A stretch of 64,000 nucleotides of DNA, taken from CALBZE01 sp036381255 (GTDB taxonomy: Bacteria; Gemmatimonadota; Gemmatimonadetes; Longimicrobiales; RSA9). The notes below the pieces were generated by a model that saw nothing but the letters and a program-made list of their open reading frames with translations, did not search any database and had not been told where the DNA came from. This document shows, piece by piece, positions 17,472-26,655 of this stretch. The position numbers and the translations under genes were made by a program. The stretch spans positions 1 to 64,000 of the forward strand of contig DASVDG010000077.1 in the NCBI GenBank assembly GCA_036381255.1. Reading direction: 5' to 3'. Position 1 is the first letter of the stretch, and every line of letters begins with the position of its first letter.

Positions 17472-20400
17472 TCAGTCGGCGGCCACGCGTCGTCCGGAGT
17501 CGAGCGGTTTGCGCTCGACCGGCTCGAGCCCGCGTTCGCGGAGCCGCCGGTTGAACGCGGCCAGCTCGTTCGCGAGCACCTCTTCCAGCGCCTGGAGCTG
17601 CGCTTCGAGCCGCTCGGACAGCGCTTCGAAGACGGTGTAGGACTGCTCGGTCGGCCGTCCGTCGCCGCTCTCGACCACGCCCAGCAGCGCCGCGATCTTG
17701 TTGTTCAGCTTGATCGGGAAATTGAGCGGGTCCTGTCGACTCTCGAGCCGAACCTGGTAGATCTCGCCCTCGATCGCGCTCAGCGCGGCGTTGAGCGATT
17801 CGCCGGCTTTGCGGATGTCGTCGTCGTCCGCGGCCTCGATGCGGGCGTCGACCTGCTCCTTGATGCCGCGGATCAGGAGCACGGCTTCGTTGGCGTCGCT
17901 GGTCCGGTCGCGGATGCGCATGGCCAGCTCGAACTGCGCCTCGAGGTCGGCCTGGCTGACGTGGGTGAGGCGCGGGTCTTTGACGATGCGGAACGGCTGG
18001 ACCTGCGTCACGCCGTCGACGGTCAGCCGGACGCTGTAGTCGCCGGGCACGGCGCGCGGCCCGCTGGTGCGCGCGGCCCAGAGGATCATCCCCGGGAATT
18101 CGGTCGCGCCGGGGTAGCGGGTGTCCCAGACGAAGCGCTGGAGCCCGGCGTCGGTGGCCGGTTCCGACTCGCCGCCGGAGCCACGCCGGCCTTCGTCCTC
18201 ATCCTCGTCCTCCACGCCTTCGTCCTCCGCGGCCTTGGCCTGCGTCGTGTCGCGCGTGCCGGTGAACGACCGGATCACGTTCCCGTCGGCGTCGAGGAAC
18301 TCGAGCTTGACCTCGTCCGCGGGCTCGGCGAGGTAGTAGTAGACGGCGACGCCGCGGTCGACGGAGCGCATGGCGTCGGACGGCCGGTAGAGGTGCACGT
18401 CGGCGCTCGCGACCTCGGGCGTGAGCTGCCGCAGCGGCGCGATGTCGTCGAGGACGTAGAACGAGCGGCCGTGCGTCGCGATGACGAGGTCCTTCTCCTC
18501 GACGACGAGGTCGTGCACGGCGACGTCGGGCAGCTCGAGGCTGAGCGACTGCCAGTGGTCGCCGTCGTCGAAGGAGACGTAGACGCCGTGCTCGGTACCG
18601 GCGTAGAGCAGCCCCTTGCGCTTCGGGTCCTCGCGCACGGCGTGCACGAAGTCGTTCTCGCGGATCCCGTTCACGATCGGCGTCCAGCTCTCGCCGAAGT
18701 CGTGGGTGCGGAAGATGTAGGGCGTGCGGTCGTCGAGCCGGTAGCGCTTGACCGCGACGTAAGCGGTGGCCGGGTCGTGGGGCGACGCCTCGATGAGGGA
18801 GACGCGGCCGAACTCCGGCATGTCGTCCGGCGTGATGTCCTTCCAGCTCGCGCCCCCGTCGCGGGTGATGTGGATCTTCCCGTCATCGGAGCCGACCCAG
18901 ATGATGTTTCCGTCCTGGTACGACGGCGCGATGCTGAAGATCGTGGCGTACGTCTCGACGCCGGTCTGGTCCTTGGTGATCGGGCCGCCGGACGGGCCCA
19001 TCGTCTCGGGGTCGTGGCGCGTGAGGTCCGGGCTGATCCGCTCCCAGCTCTGCCCGCCGTTCGTCGTCCTCCACAGGTGCTGCGACCCGGCGTACAGCAC
19101 GTTCGGCTCGGTCCGCGAGAAGACGATCGGGAACGTCCACTGGAAGCGCTCCCTGATGTCCTCGGACGAATGGCCCATCGGGTTCTCGGGCCAGATGTTG
19201 ACGTTGCGCCGCTGGCCGGTCTCGCGGTCGAGGCGGGTCAGCAGCCCGCCGTAGCTGCCGGCGAAGAAGACGTCGAGGTCCGCCGGGGCCGGCGCGATGT
19301 AGCCGCTCTCGCCGCCGCCGACGGCGTACCATTCGTCGCCGCGGCCGTCGCTCGGCACGCACGCCGTGCTGTTGTCCTGCTGCGCGCCGCAGACGTGGTA
19401 GGGGATGTGGTCCGTCGTGATGACGTGGTACATCTGGGCGGTCGGGTAGTCCTGCTCCGTCCAGCTCCGGCCGCCGTTGATCGAGACGTTCGCGCCGCCG
19501 TCGTTCGAGTTGATCATCCGCTGGTTGTCGTTCGGCGCGATCCACAGGTCGTGGTTGTCGCCGTGCGGCGGGCGCAGCCGGGTCTCGAACGTCTTCCCCG
19601 CGTCGTCCGACCGGTAGAGGCCGGTGTTCAGCACGTAGACGCGGTCCTTCTCGATCGGGTCGGCGTAGATGCGGGTGTAATAGAACGCGCGCTGGCGCAG
19701 CTTGCGCTCCTCGTTCGTGCGTTCCCACGTCTCGCCGCCGTCGTCCGAGCGGAATACGCCGCCGTCCTCGGCCTCGATGATGGCGTAGACGCGGTTCGGA
19801 TCGGCCGGCGAGACCGAGACGCCGACCTTCCCCCAGATCCCCTGGGGCAGCCCGGGGTTCCCGGTCAGCTCGGTCCAGTTCTCGCCGCCGTCCGTCGTCT
19901 TCCACAGCCCGCCGTCCTCGCCGCCGCTGTACAGCCCCCACTCGGTGCGGTAGACCTGCCAGAAGCCGGCGTAGAGGACGTCGGGGTCGTTCGGGTCCAT
20001 GCTCAGGTCGACGGCGCCCGCGCGGTCGCTCACCTGGAGCACGCGCTCCCAGTTCGCACCGCCATCCGTCGTCTTGAAGACGCCGCGCTCCGGGTTCTCG
20101 CCGAACAGGTGGCCGAGCGCCGCGACGTAGACCCGGTCACAATCCTCGGGGTGGATCCGGATGCGGCTGACCGCGCGCGTCTCGCGCAGCCCGACGTGCG
20201 CCCAGGTCTTGCCGCCATCGGTCGACTTATAGACGCCGTCGCCCTCCATCGCGTTGCCGCGGAGCTGGACCTCGCCCATCCCGATGTAGACGACGTCGGG
20301 GTTCGCCTCGCAAACGGCGACGGCGCCGACCGACGAGCTCGTGATCTGGCCGTCCGTGACCGGCCGCCACGTGATGCCGCCGTCGGTCGTCTTCCAGAGG

Positions 20401-20633
20401 CCGCCGCCCGTGGCGCCGAAGTAGTACTCGTCCGGCCGGGCCGCGCTGCCGGCCACGGCGATCGAGCGGCCGCCGCGGTTCGGTCCGATGTTGCGCCACT
20501 CGAGCCCGGCGAAGAGCTCGGCGTCGTACGTGCCGCCGCCCTGCTGCGCGTGCAGCTGCGTCGCCCACGTGGGGGCGAGGGTGAGGCACAGGGCGGCCAC
20601 GAGCCATCGGCCGCCGGTCGGGATGCGTTGCAT
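17472..20633 (-). CDS. VPS10/sortilin-like BNR-repeat secreted protein (copy 1)
   Basis: A 1053-residue exported protein. After the signal peptide (LVAALCLTLAPTWATQLHAQ) come at least eight BNR/Asp-box turns (GGLWKTTDGG, YKSTDGGKTW and similar), making the large propeller annotated as VPS10/sortilin-like or 'glycosyl hydrolase' in this phylum. After residue 750 a beta-domain (VRSFTGTRDTTQ) and a helical tail with coiled-coil character (residues about 920-1040) follow. No sialidase arginine triad is evident, so a binding role is as likely as catalysis. The start has GGAGG at ideal spacing. It precedes susC1-susD1 and is a clear paralogue of the gene at 26656-29595. Confidence 0.85.
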   Translation of the reverse strand: MQRIPTGGRWLVAALCLTLAPTWATQLHAQQGGGTYDAELFAGLEWRNIGPNRGGRSIAVAGSAARPDEYYFGATGGGLWKTTDGGITWRPVTDGQITSSSVGAVAVCEANPDVVYIGMGEVQLRGNAMEGDGVYKSTDGGKTWAHVGLRETRAVSRIRIHPEDCDRVYVAALGHLFGENPERGVFKTTDGGANWERVLQVSDRAGAVDLSMDPNDPDVLYAGFWQVYRTEWGLYSGGEDGGLWKTTDGGENWTELTGNPGLPQGIWGKVGVSVSPADPNRVYAIIEAEDGGVFRSDDGGETWERTNEERKLRQRAFYYTRIYADPIEKDRVYVLNTGLYRSDDAGKTFETRLRPPHGDNHDLWIAPNDNQRMINSNDGGANVSINGGRSWTEQDYPTAQMYHVITTDHIPYHVCGAQQDNSTACVPSDGRGDEWYAVGGGESGYIAPAPADLDVFFAGSYGGLLTRLDRETGQRRNVNIWPENPMGHSSEDIRERFQWTFPIVFSRTEPNVLYAGSQHLWRTTNGGQSWERISPDLTRHDPETMGPSGGPITKDQTGVETYATIFSIAPSYQDGNIIWVGSDDGKIHITRDGGASWKDITPDDMPEFGRVSLIEASPHDPATAYVAVKRYRLDDRTPYIFRTHDFGESWTPIVNGIRENDFVHAVREDPKRKGLLYAGTEHGVYVSFDDGDHWQSLSLELPDVAVHDLVVEEKDLVIATHGRSFYVLDDIAPLRQLTPEVASADVHLYRPSDAMRSVDRGVAVYYYLAEPADEVKLEFLDADGNVIRSFTGTRDTTQAKAAEDEGVEDEDEDEGRRGSGGESEPATDAGLQRFVWDTRYPGATEFPGMILWAARTSGPRAVPGDYSVRLTVDGVTQVQPFRIVKDPRLTHVSQADLEAQFELAMRIRDRTSDANEAVLLIRGIKEQVDARIEAADDDDIRKAGESLNAALSAIEGEIYQVRLESRQDPLNFPIKLNNKIAALLGVVESGDGRPTEQSYTVFEALSERLEAQLQALEEVLANELAAFNRRLRERGLEPVERKPLDSGRRVAAD

Positions 20634-20674
20634 GTCCAGTCCTCCTCGGATGATGGGAAGGGAAGGATTCAGGG

Positions 20675-20703
20675 AATGTGGAACCGGGCGCGACCCCACG
20701 CAA
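20675..20703 (-). promoter_or_regulatory. Candidate promoter for VPS10-like gene 1
   Basis: TTGCGT (minus strand, 20698-20703), a 17-base spacer and CACATT (20675-20680). The same arrangement, TTGCGT-N17-CACACT, precedes the gamma-glutamyltransferase gene. The leader would be about 35 bases. Confidence 0.45.
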
Positions 20704-20755
20704 TACGGGATGGGCTCCGCCACCCCGCGGCGCGGCGCCGGGGCGCCGGATCCGC

Positions 20756-20784
20756 TTGCTCTCCTCCAGGCACGCCCGTATCGT
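20756..20784 (+). promoter_or_regulatory. Candidate promoter for the 252-residue protein
   Basis: TTGCTC (20756-20761), 17 bases, then TATCGT (20779-20784), reading plus. Transcription would begin near 20791, 36 bases before the ATG. Confidence 0.5.
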
Positions 20785-20826
20785 TGCGGTTCAGTGCTCC
20801 GTGACTCCAGTCGAGAGGATCCGGCC

Positions 20827-21585
20827 ATGATGCGATACGGTCTGGTCGCCGCGATCGCGGCCGTCGCGACGACGGCTTCCCCGCTGTCCGCGCAGCAGCT
20901 CGAGGGCACGGGGTCGCACGCCTCGCCACTCTTCGCCCTCGACGCCGGGCTCGCGGTCTTCGACGTCGAGCACCACGGCCGGGGCCGCTTCACCGTGCTC
21001 CTCCTCGACGAGCGCGCCGAAGTCGTCGCGCGCCTCGCGGACACGGCCGGCGCGTACAGCGGCTCGACCGCCGTTCGCGTCCCCCGCAGCGGCCGCTACC
21101 TCCTGGATGTCGAGGCCGACGGCCCCTGGACCATCCGCCTGCGTGGCGCGCCCGCCGACGTGTTCGCGCCGGCCGCGGCCAAAGCCGCGGCCGACCCCGC
21201 GCCCCTGCGCGAGGCGCGGCTCGCCGGTGAAGCGGCCGCCGACGCCTGGTCGTGGGGGTGGTTCGCCCGCGGGCTCGTCGGCGGCGCACTCGCCGGGCCG
21301 ATCGGCGCCGGCTTCGTCGTGCACCGCGCCGGCCGGAGCGACATCCCGCCGCCTCCCGACCCGGCCACCGCCGGACCGCGGTTCCTGGCGGACTACCGCA
21401 ACGCCTACGCGGACCGGCTGATCGCCCGCCGCAAGGCGGCCGCCTTCGCGGGCGGCATCATCGGCAGCACCGCGTTCCTCCTCGCGCTGCTCCAGTGGCT
21501 CGACGTCGGCGGCGACGGCGGGCGCAGCGGCTCGCCGTCCGGCCCCGAGCCGCAGCTCTCCGTGCGGTTCGTCATCACGCCCTGA
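20827..21585 (+). CDS. Hypothetical exported protein with membrane segments
   Basis: A 252-residue protein I cannot assign. The signal peptide (YGLVAAIAAVATTASPLSAQ) is followed by a beta-rich domain of about 100 residues (FALDAGLAVFDVEHHGRGRF, then GRYLLDVEADGPWTI) resembling a small PPC-like sandwich. Two hydrophobic segments then appear, near residues 145-162 (GLVGGALAGPIGAGFVV) and 205-222 (AGGIIGSTAFLLALLQWL), separated by a Pro/Arg-rich loop. The domain may sit outside with two transmembrane helices behind it. There are two adjacent ATGs; GAGAGG lies nine bases before the first. It is divergent from VPS10-like gene 1 and convergent with susD2. Confidence 0.6.
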   Translation: MMRYGLVAAIAAVATTASPLSAQQLEGTGSHASPLFALDAGLAVFDVEHHGRGRFTVLLLDERAEVVARLADTAGAYSGSTAVRVPRSGRYLLDVEADGPWTIRLRGAPADVFAPAAAKAAADPAPLREARLAGEAAADAWSWGWFARGLVGGALAGPIGAGFVVHRAGRSDIPPPPDPATAGPRFLADYRNAYADRLIARRKAAAFAGGIIGSTAFLLALLQWLDVGGDGGRSGSPSGPEPQLSVRFVITP

Positions 21586-21653
21586 AGCCGCGGCCGACCG
21601 GCTCCCCGATCAAGGGCCCGCGGTCGGCGCCTGCGGGGCGTGTCACGAGCGAT

Positions 21654-21684
21654 GCCGCCGCCCCGGCCGCGCCGGGGCGGCGGC
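21654..21684. terminator. Bidirectional hairpin between convergent genes
   Basis: A perfect 13-bp stem (GCCGCCGCCCCGG with its complement) and a five-base loop. It lies ten bases past the SusD2 stop (minus) and about 70 bases past the plus-strand gene ending at 21585, so it may serve both. Confidence 0.65.
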
Positions 21685-21693
21685 CACGGCCGC

Positions 21694-23049
21694 TCAGCAG
21701 GTGCCCGACACGTAGCAGTTCGACTTGATCTCCTGGTCCGCGATCGGGAAGAACGTCCCCGGATTACTCGCGGCGTCCGACGTCGGCTGCCAGCGCGTGT
21801 CGGTGATCCCGAAGCGGTACATGTCCGCCAGCCGGCGGCCCTGGAGGAACAGGTTCACCCGCCGCTCGTGAATCAGCAGATCCAGGAGCGGGAGCTGTCC
21901 ACTGTACTCCGTGAGCCCGTCCAGCGTCCGCACGGCGTTGATGTGTAGCGCCGCGTCCGCGTCGTTCCCGCCGGCGAGCGCGACCTCGGCCGCGATCAGG
22001 TGCAGCTCCCGGGCGGACACGACCGTGAACGGCGGATACAGCTCCGTCGTGGCGGAGAACGCGCCGAACTCCGTCAACACCCGTTCCAGCGCCGGATCGG
22101 GAACGCCGTCGATCGGGTCCAGCAGCGCGACGGCGGTGATCCTCGAGCCCGCGTCGTTCGGCACGCCGTAGAGCGTGTCCACCCGGAACTCCTGGCGGGA
22201 GTTGATCCACCCGCCGAGCTGGCTGGAGATCGTCGTCGGGCCGTACGTGAACTGGTACTTCCAGTCGGGCTCCACGAGCGCGAGCGCGGCGGTCGCGTCC
22301 GCCGCGGCCGCGGCATCGTCGACCAGCGGCTCCGCGGGCGTGCTGCCGCCCGGGTTCAGCTTCTGCCACACCGCCTTGCTGAAGTGCGCCCGCGCCCGCA
22401 TCCCCAGGATCGTCGCCTCCAGCTCCGCGTCCTCGAGCGCGCGCGCGATCGCCAGGCCATTCCCCAACCGCTCGATCGCGACGTCGTAGAGCTGCCACAT
22501 TTCCGTCTCGGGGATCGGGGGCGCGGCTTCGCGGCGGTTCGAGATCACGAACGAATCCCAGTAGTCCGCCGCCGCCACGTACATGATCCCGCTGTACAGG
22601 TACGCGCGCGCCAGGTGGGAGGGATCGGGCAGCACGCCCTCGGCATCCCACCCCTCCATCAGGCGGACCGCCTCGTCCGCCATGAAGCGACCCTCGTTGA
22701 ACGTGCTCCACGCCTCCGCGTTGCTGAACTCGTTCGCCGGGTTCGAGAGGAAGCCCGCGTCCAGCTCGCGCCCGGCGTCGTACGTGCCCCGCCACGTCAG
22801 CTCGTCGCTCGGGACGGAAATCGCCAGGACGACGTCGTTCAGCCCGCGCGCGACCGTCGCCTCCGCGCCGTTGACCAGCGCCGTCGACGAGGTCGGCTGC
22901 TCCAGGTCCTCCTGCACCAGGTCGTTCGGGTTGTCCACTTCGAAGATGGCGTCGCAGCCGGCGGCGGCGCCGGCGATCAGCAGGAGCGCGACCGCCCGCC
23001 GCCGGCGATCCGCCCGGTTCCCACCGATCCGCTTCGTCGTTTCGATCAT
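21694..23049 (-). CDS. SusD/RagB-family outer-membrane lipoprotein (copy 2)
   Basis: A 451-residue surface lipoprotein partnered with SusC2. The signal ends in AGAAAGC, and the mature start (DAIFEVDNPNDLVQEDL) is typical of the family. Helical repeats include the ARAYLYSGIMYVAAADYW segment, and the C-terminal LIHERRVNLFLQGRRLADMY motif is the usual SusD end signature. GGGAG precedes the ATG. It lies 74 bases after susC2. It is only distantly similar to SusD1, so the two systems probably take different ligands. Substrate unknown. Confidence 0.88.
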   Translation of the reverse strand: MIETTKRIGGNRADRRRRAVALLLIAGAAAGCDAIFEVDNPNDLVQEDLEQPTSSTALVNGAEATVARGLNDVVLAISVPSDELTWRGTYDAGRELDAGFLSNPANEFSNAEAWSTFNEGRFMADEAVRLMEGWDAEGVLPDPSHLARAYLYSGIMYVAAADYWDSFVISNRREAAPPIPETEMWQLYDVAIERLGNGLAIARALEDAELEATILGMRARAHFSKAVWQKLNPGGSTPAEPLVDDAAAAADATAALALVEPDWKYQFTYGPTTISSQLGGWINSRQEFRVDTLYGVPNDAGSRITAVALLDPIDGVPDPALERVLTEFGAFSATTELYPPFTVVSARELHLIAAEVALAGGNDADAALHINAVRTLDGLTEYSGQLPLLDLLIHERRVNLFLQGRRLADMYRFGITDTRWQPTSDAASNPGTFFPIADQEIKSNCYVSGTC

Positions 23050-23123
23050 GACTGTCTCCCACGCATTCGGGTGATCGTCCTCCCCGGGCCGCGCGCGGCC
23101 CGGGGAGGACGCTGCGGTCCGCA

Positions 23124-26100
23124 TCAGAAGCCCAGCGTCGCCGAGAGGGTGAAACGGCGCGGAATCGCGAAGTTCCAGCCCTCGATCCCCCGCAGGAAGT
23201 TGTTCTCCTCGGCGGAGCCCGGCCCGCGGCCGGCGATCACGTTCACCTCGGGATCGACGCCGCCGTACTTCGTGAACAGCGCGAGATTGCGGCCCGCCAG
23301 CGTGAGCTCCAGGCTGTTCAGGCCGAAACGCTCGATCGCCGACGCCGGGACCCGGTAGCTTAGGCTGAGCTCGCGCCAGCGGATGAAGTCCGCGTCCTCG
23401 ATCGCGTTCAGCCGGTCCTGCGGCGAAAGCCCCGCCATCTCCGTCGCCCAGCGCCGCGCCGCTTCCACCCGCTCCTCCGTCGACGACGCCGGGTTCAGCA
23501 GGATCGCCTCGAGCTCCGCCGACTCGCGGATGTTCCGCCCGATCGCGGCATGCGAACGGCGGAACTCGTGCGTCAGGTTGTGCACCTGGAAGTTGCCGGC
23601 CTTCCACTCGAACAGCGAATAGAGCCTGAAGTCCCGCAGGAACGTCAGACTCCCGCCGAACGAACCCGTCCAGTCCGGCGTCGGCTTGCCCAGGTAGTGA
23701 TCCAGGACGTCGCCGTCGCCGTCGTCATCCGCCAGCACGACGTGGATGTCGCTCGGGTCCCGCGGCACGGAGAAGTACGCCGCCAGCTCCTCTGCGCTGT
23801 CCGGCTGGCCATCGCCGTTCTGGTCCAGCGGATACGGCGAATCGACGAGCTTGGGCCCGAAGAACGCGCCCGGCGCGTACCCCTCCTTGATCCAGTTGCC
23901 GTACCGGTAGTAGCCCAGCTTGATCGGCGGCGCATCGCCGAGCGTCTCCACCACCTGCCTCAGGTACGCGGCGTTCACGAACAGGTCGATGGAGAGGTCG
24001 GGCGAGTTCACGACGTAGCCGCGCACCCCCAGTTCGACGCCGGACGACTTGATCCGGCCGATGTTGTCCAGCTGCGGGTTCGAGAAGCCGCCCGACGGCA
24101 CGTACTGCCGCGCGATCAATGCGTCCCGCGTCGTGCGGTCCCAGTACGTCGCCGTCAGGCTGACGCGGTCGTTGAACAGCCCCACGTCCGCGCCCACCTC
24201 GACCTCCGTCGAGACTTCCGGCTTCAGGTCCTGGTTGCCCAGGTTGCTCGGCGCGACGCCCGAGCCCGAAGGCGAATTCAGCGGCTCGAACGTCGTCAGC
24301 TTGTCGAACGCGCCCGGCTGCAACCCGCTCTGCCCGATCGCGGCCCGCAGCCGCACCGACGAGAGCGGGCCGATCGCGTCCCACCCCGGCATGTCGCTCG
24401 GGATCAGCGACGCGCTGAGCTTCGGGTACAGCGCGCCCGACGCGCTCTCGCCGAACGCGCTGTGCTTGTCGTACCGCGCGCCCAGCGTCACGAACAGGTA
24501 GTCGTCGAAGCCGAACTGCTCCTGCGCGAAGACGCCCGCGCTGACCTGCACGATGCGCTCCTCGAACACGCTCTGCTCCTCGGCGGCCTCGATCACCTCC
24601 AGCCCCGGGCCGGGAAACTTGGTGCCCGAGCCGCCCGACCGGCTGTTCCCCTGGTAGTACGCCTGCGCGCCCACGACGAACGTCGAGGTCAGCCGATCCG
24701 TCACCGCCTCGTCCCAGCTGGCCTTCATGTCCGCCGTGAACATGCGCAGGTTGCGGTCACGGACGTCCCGCGACCCCTCCGGCGTCGCGGCCGTGAGCCC
24801 GTCCACGTTCCAGCCGAACGGGACGGCGCTGACGTTCTGCTCGTTGATCATGTCCACGCCGAGCGTCAGGTCCAGCGCGACCGAGGACAACGGCGTGTAG
24901 TGCGCCGCGACGCTCCCGGCGAACCGCTGCATCGCCTGCGACGAGACCCGGTACATCATCTCGCGCATCGAGCCGAACGTCGGCACCGCACCGCTCGGAT
25001 TCGCCTCGTTCGCCCGCTCCGGCTTCGAGTTGATCAGGTTCGAGATCGTGCCGTAGATGCTGTTGTTGTTCTCCGGCACCTCGATGTACCCGTCCACGAA
25101 CATCGAATTCGCCCGGAGCTGCAGCGTCTCCGACGGGTAGAACGTGACGTTCGCCGTCACCTGCTTCTTCGCGTTCACGTCCTCCACGTACTCGAGCCCG
25201 TTCACGGCCGGCCCGAAACCGTCGCTCTGGAACGGGCCGTCCTCGCTCAGGTAGCGGCCCGAGAGGAAGTACGTCATGTCGTCGTTGCCGCCGCTCACCG
25301 AGAGCGAGTAGCTGCCGTACGTCCCGGTCTCGAACAGCGACGGCCACATGTCCACCTCGAACACCTCGAACGGCCGGATCGGCTGGCCCCAGAAGTCGCT
25401 CAGCCGCTCGGCCTGCTCCTCCGTGCGCGCGAAGCCCGCGTGCGGCGCGTACCGCTCCGCCGGGTACCGGGAGACCCCCTGCTCCACGTGCAGCCGCCAC
25501 GTGGGCGCACCCGCGCGACCCGCCTTCGTGAAGATCTGGATCACCCCGTTCGACGCCTCCGTCCCGTACAGCGTCGCCGCGGCCGCGCCCTTCAGGATCT
25601 CGATCCGCTCGATCGTCGACGGGTCGATGTCGTCCAGGCGCGACGGCGAACCGCCGCCCGGCTCCAGCCCGCCCATGCCTCCGCCGTTGTCCACACGCAC
25701 GCCGTCGATGATGAGGATCGGGTCGTTCGACTGCGACAGCGACGCACCCCCTCGAATCCGGATGTTCGCGCCCTCCCCCGCGCCGCCGCCCGTCAGGTTC
25801 GCCACGACGCCCGGCTCCCGCCCCTGGAGGATCTCCGAGACGCTCGAGATCGGCGCGGACTCGATCCGCGACGCATCGATCGCCGCTACCGTGTTCCCCA
25901 GCTTGCGCCGCTCCGTCGCCACGCCCGCGCCCGTCACCACGATCTCGTCCAGCGAGATCGCCGACTGCTGCAGCTCGAAGTCGATCCGCGCGGTCTGCCC
26001 GGCCTGTACGGCGACCTCCCGCTCCACCACGGCGTACCCGATCAGCTGCACCCGCAGCATCACCGCGCCCGCCGGCAAGCCCGGGAGCAGGAAGCGGCCG

Positions 26101-26300
26101 CTCGCGTTCGTCACCGTGCCGATCGCCGTGCCCGGCACGTGAACCTGCACGCCCGCGAGCGGACGCCCCGTCACCGCTTCGACGACCTCGCCCGTCACCG
26201 TGCCCGTCGCCTGCGCGGCGAGCGGCGCCGCGCCCCCGGCGAGCATGGCCAGCGCCAGCACGGCCGCGAGCACCCCGATGCGCATGGATGGTATCTGCAT
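23124..26300 (-). CDS. SusC/RagA TonB-linked outer-membrane protein (copy 2)
   Basis: A 1058-residue TonB-dependent importer with the same order of parts as copy 1. These are a signal peptide (AAVLALAMLAGGAAPLAAQ), a CarboxypepD_reg-like domain (GTVTGEVVEAVTGRPLAGVQ), a TonB-box region (DEIVVTGAGVA), a plug (ISSVSEILQGREPGVVAN) and a barrel ending in FTLSATLGF. It should pair with SusD2. A GGAAGGGGG run precedes the first ATG; a second in-frame ATG five codons later is possible. The promoter lies at 26517-26545. An SDPNG-like loop, LDQNGDGQPDSAEEL, resembles a calcium-binding EF-hand in an extracellular loop. Confidence 0.93.
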   Translation of the reverse strand: MQIPSMRIGVLAAVLALAMLAGGAAPLAAQATGTVTGEVVEAVTGRPLAGVQVHVPGTAIGTVTNASGRFLLPGLPAGAVMLRVQLIGYAVVEREVAVQAGQTARIDFELQQSAISLDEIVVTGAGVATERRKLGNTVAAIDASRIESAPISSVSEILQGREPGVVANLTGGGAGEGANIRIRGGASLSQSNDPILIIDGVRVDNGGGMGGLEPGGGSPSRLDDIDPSTIERIEILKGAAAATLYGTEASNGVIQIFTKAGRAGAPTWRLHVEQGVSRYPAERYAPHAGFARTEEQAERLSDFWGQPIRPFEVFEVDMWPSLFETGTYGSYSLSVSGGNDDMTYFLSGRYLSEDGPFQSDGFGPAVNGLEYVEDVNAKKQVTANVTFYPSETLQLRANSMFVDGYIEVPENNNSIYGTISNLINSKPERANEANPSGAVPTFGSMREMMYRVSSQAMQRFAGSVAAHYTPLSSVALDLTLGVDMINEQNVSAVPFGWNVDGLTAATPEGSRDVRDRNLRMFTADMKASWDEAVTDRLTSTFVVGAQAYYQGNSRSGGSGTKFPGPGLEVIEAAEEQSVFEERIVQVSAGVFAQEQFGFDDYLFVTLGARYDKHSAFGESASGALYPKLSASLIPSDMPGWDAIGPLSSVRLRAAIGQSGLQPGAFDKLTTFEPLNSPSGSGVAPSNLGNQDLKPEVSTEVEVGADVGLFNDRVSLTATYWDRTTRDALIARQYVPSGGFSNPQLDNIGRIKSSGVELGVRGYVVNSPDLSIDLFVNAAYLRQVVETLGDAPPIKLGYYRYGNWIKEGYAPGAFFGPKLVDSPYPLDQNGDGQPDSAEELAAYFSVPRDPSDIHVVLADDDGDGDVLDHYLGKPTPDWTGSFGGSLTFLRDFRLYSLFEWKAGNFQVHNLTHEFRRSHAAIGRNIRESAELEAILLNPASSTEERVEAARRWATEMAGLSPQDRLNAIEDADFIRWRELSLSYRVPASAIERFGLNSLELTLAGRNLALFTKYGGVDPEVNVIAGRGPGSAEENNFLRGIEGWNFAIPRRFTLSATLGF

Positions 26301-26516
26301 AGACGGCCCCCTTCCGAGGTGGAACGGTTGGTACGATCAGGCGCCGATACGGGCCGGTCCCCGCGGCGGCTGCACCGCCGCGGGGACCGGCCGTCCGGCG
26401 TCGGGGATCCCTGGCTATCCGGCGGAACGACGACCCCGCCCCGCCCCGATCCGCAGCCCGCCCACCCCACTGGACTCCGCACCGGGTGCGTTGTTGGATA
26501 TTGGATAATGTCCACA

Positions 26517-26545
26517 AGAATGCGGGCGAGGACGCGGCGTGTCAA
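26517..26545 (-). promoter_or_regulatory. Promoter for susC2-susD2
   Basis: A perfect TTGACA on the minus strand (26540-26545), a 17-base spacer, and CATTCT (26517-26522). The predicted start is near 26510. Confidence 0.65.
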
Positions 26546-26578
26546 GTGGGCTGCGAGACGCGGCACCCTGAAAACGGC

Positions 26579-26613
26579 GACGCCGCGGTCGACTGATCGT
26601 CGACCGCGGCGTC
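26579..26613 (-). terminator. Rho-independent-like terminator after VPS10-like gene 2
   Basis: A perfect 15-bp stem (GACGCCGCGGTCGAC with its complement) and a five-base loop. On the minus strand it is followed by GCCGTTTTC, a short T-run. It isolates susC2 from the gene upstream. Confidence 0.78.
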
Positions 26614-26655
26614 TCGATCCGTGCGTCCTGCCGTGTCCGTCCGGCGGGGCGGCCG

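Larger units (their letters stand above)
26301..26655 (-). other. susC2 leader and intergenic region
   Basis: This 355-base gap holds the susC2 promoter (26517-26545), its leader of about 210 bases and the terminator of the upstream gene (26579-26613). The first transcribed bases (minus strand, about 26510 down to 26485) are AT-rich and contain CATTATCCAATATCC followed by AACGCACC. The first part resembles the start of the transcript from 31761. The second resembles the AT island upstream of susC1. Nothing else is recognisable. Confidence 0.5.

Noticed and set aside
17472..20633. Sialidase activity for the BNR protein
   Set aside because: Asp-box turns alone do not prove it; I could not find the arginine triad and nucleophilic Tyr/Glu of sialidases.
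15987..20804. A 1605-codon plus-strand open frame opposite susC1 and VPS10-like gene 1
   Set aside because: It is antisense to two clear genes, low in hydrophobic structure and rich in Arg/Val/Asp runs. High G+C removes stop codons, so long shadow frames are expected.
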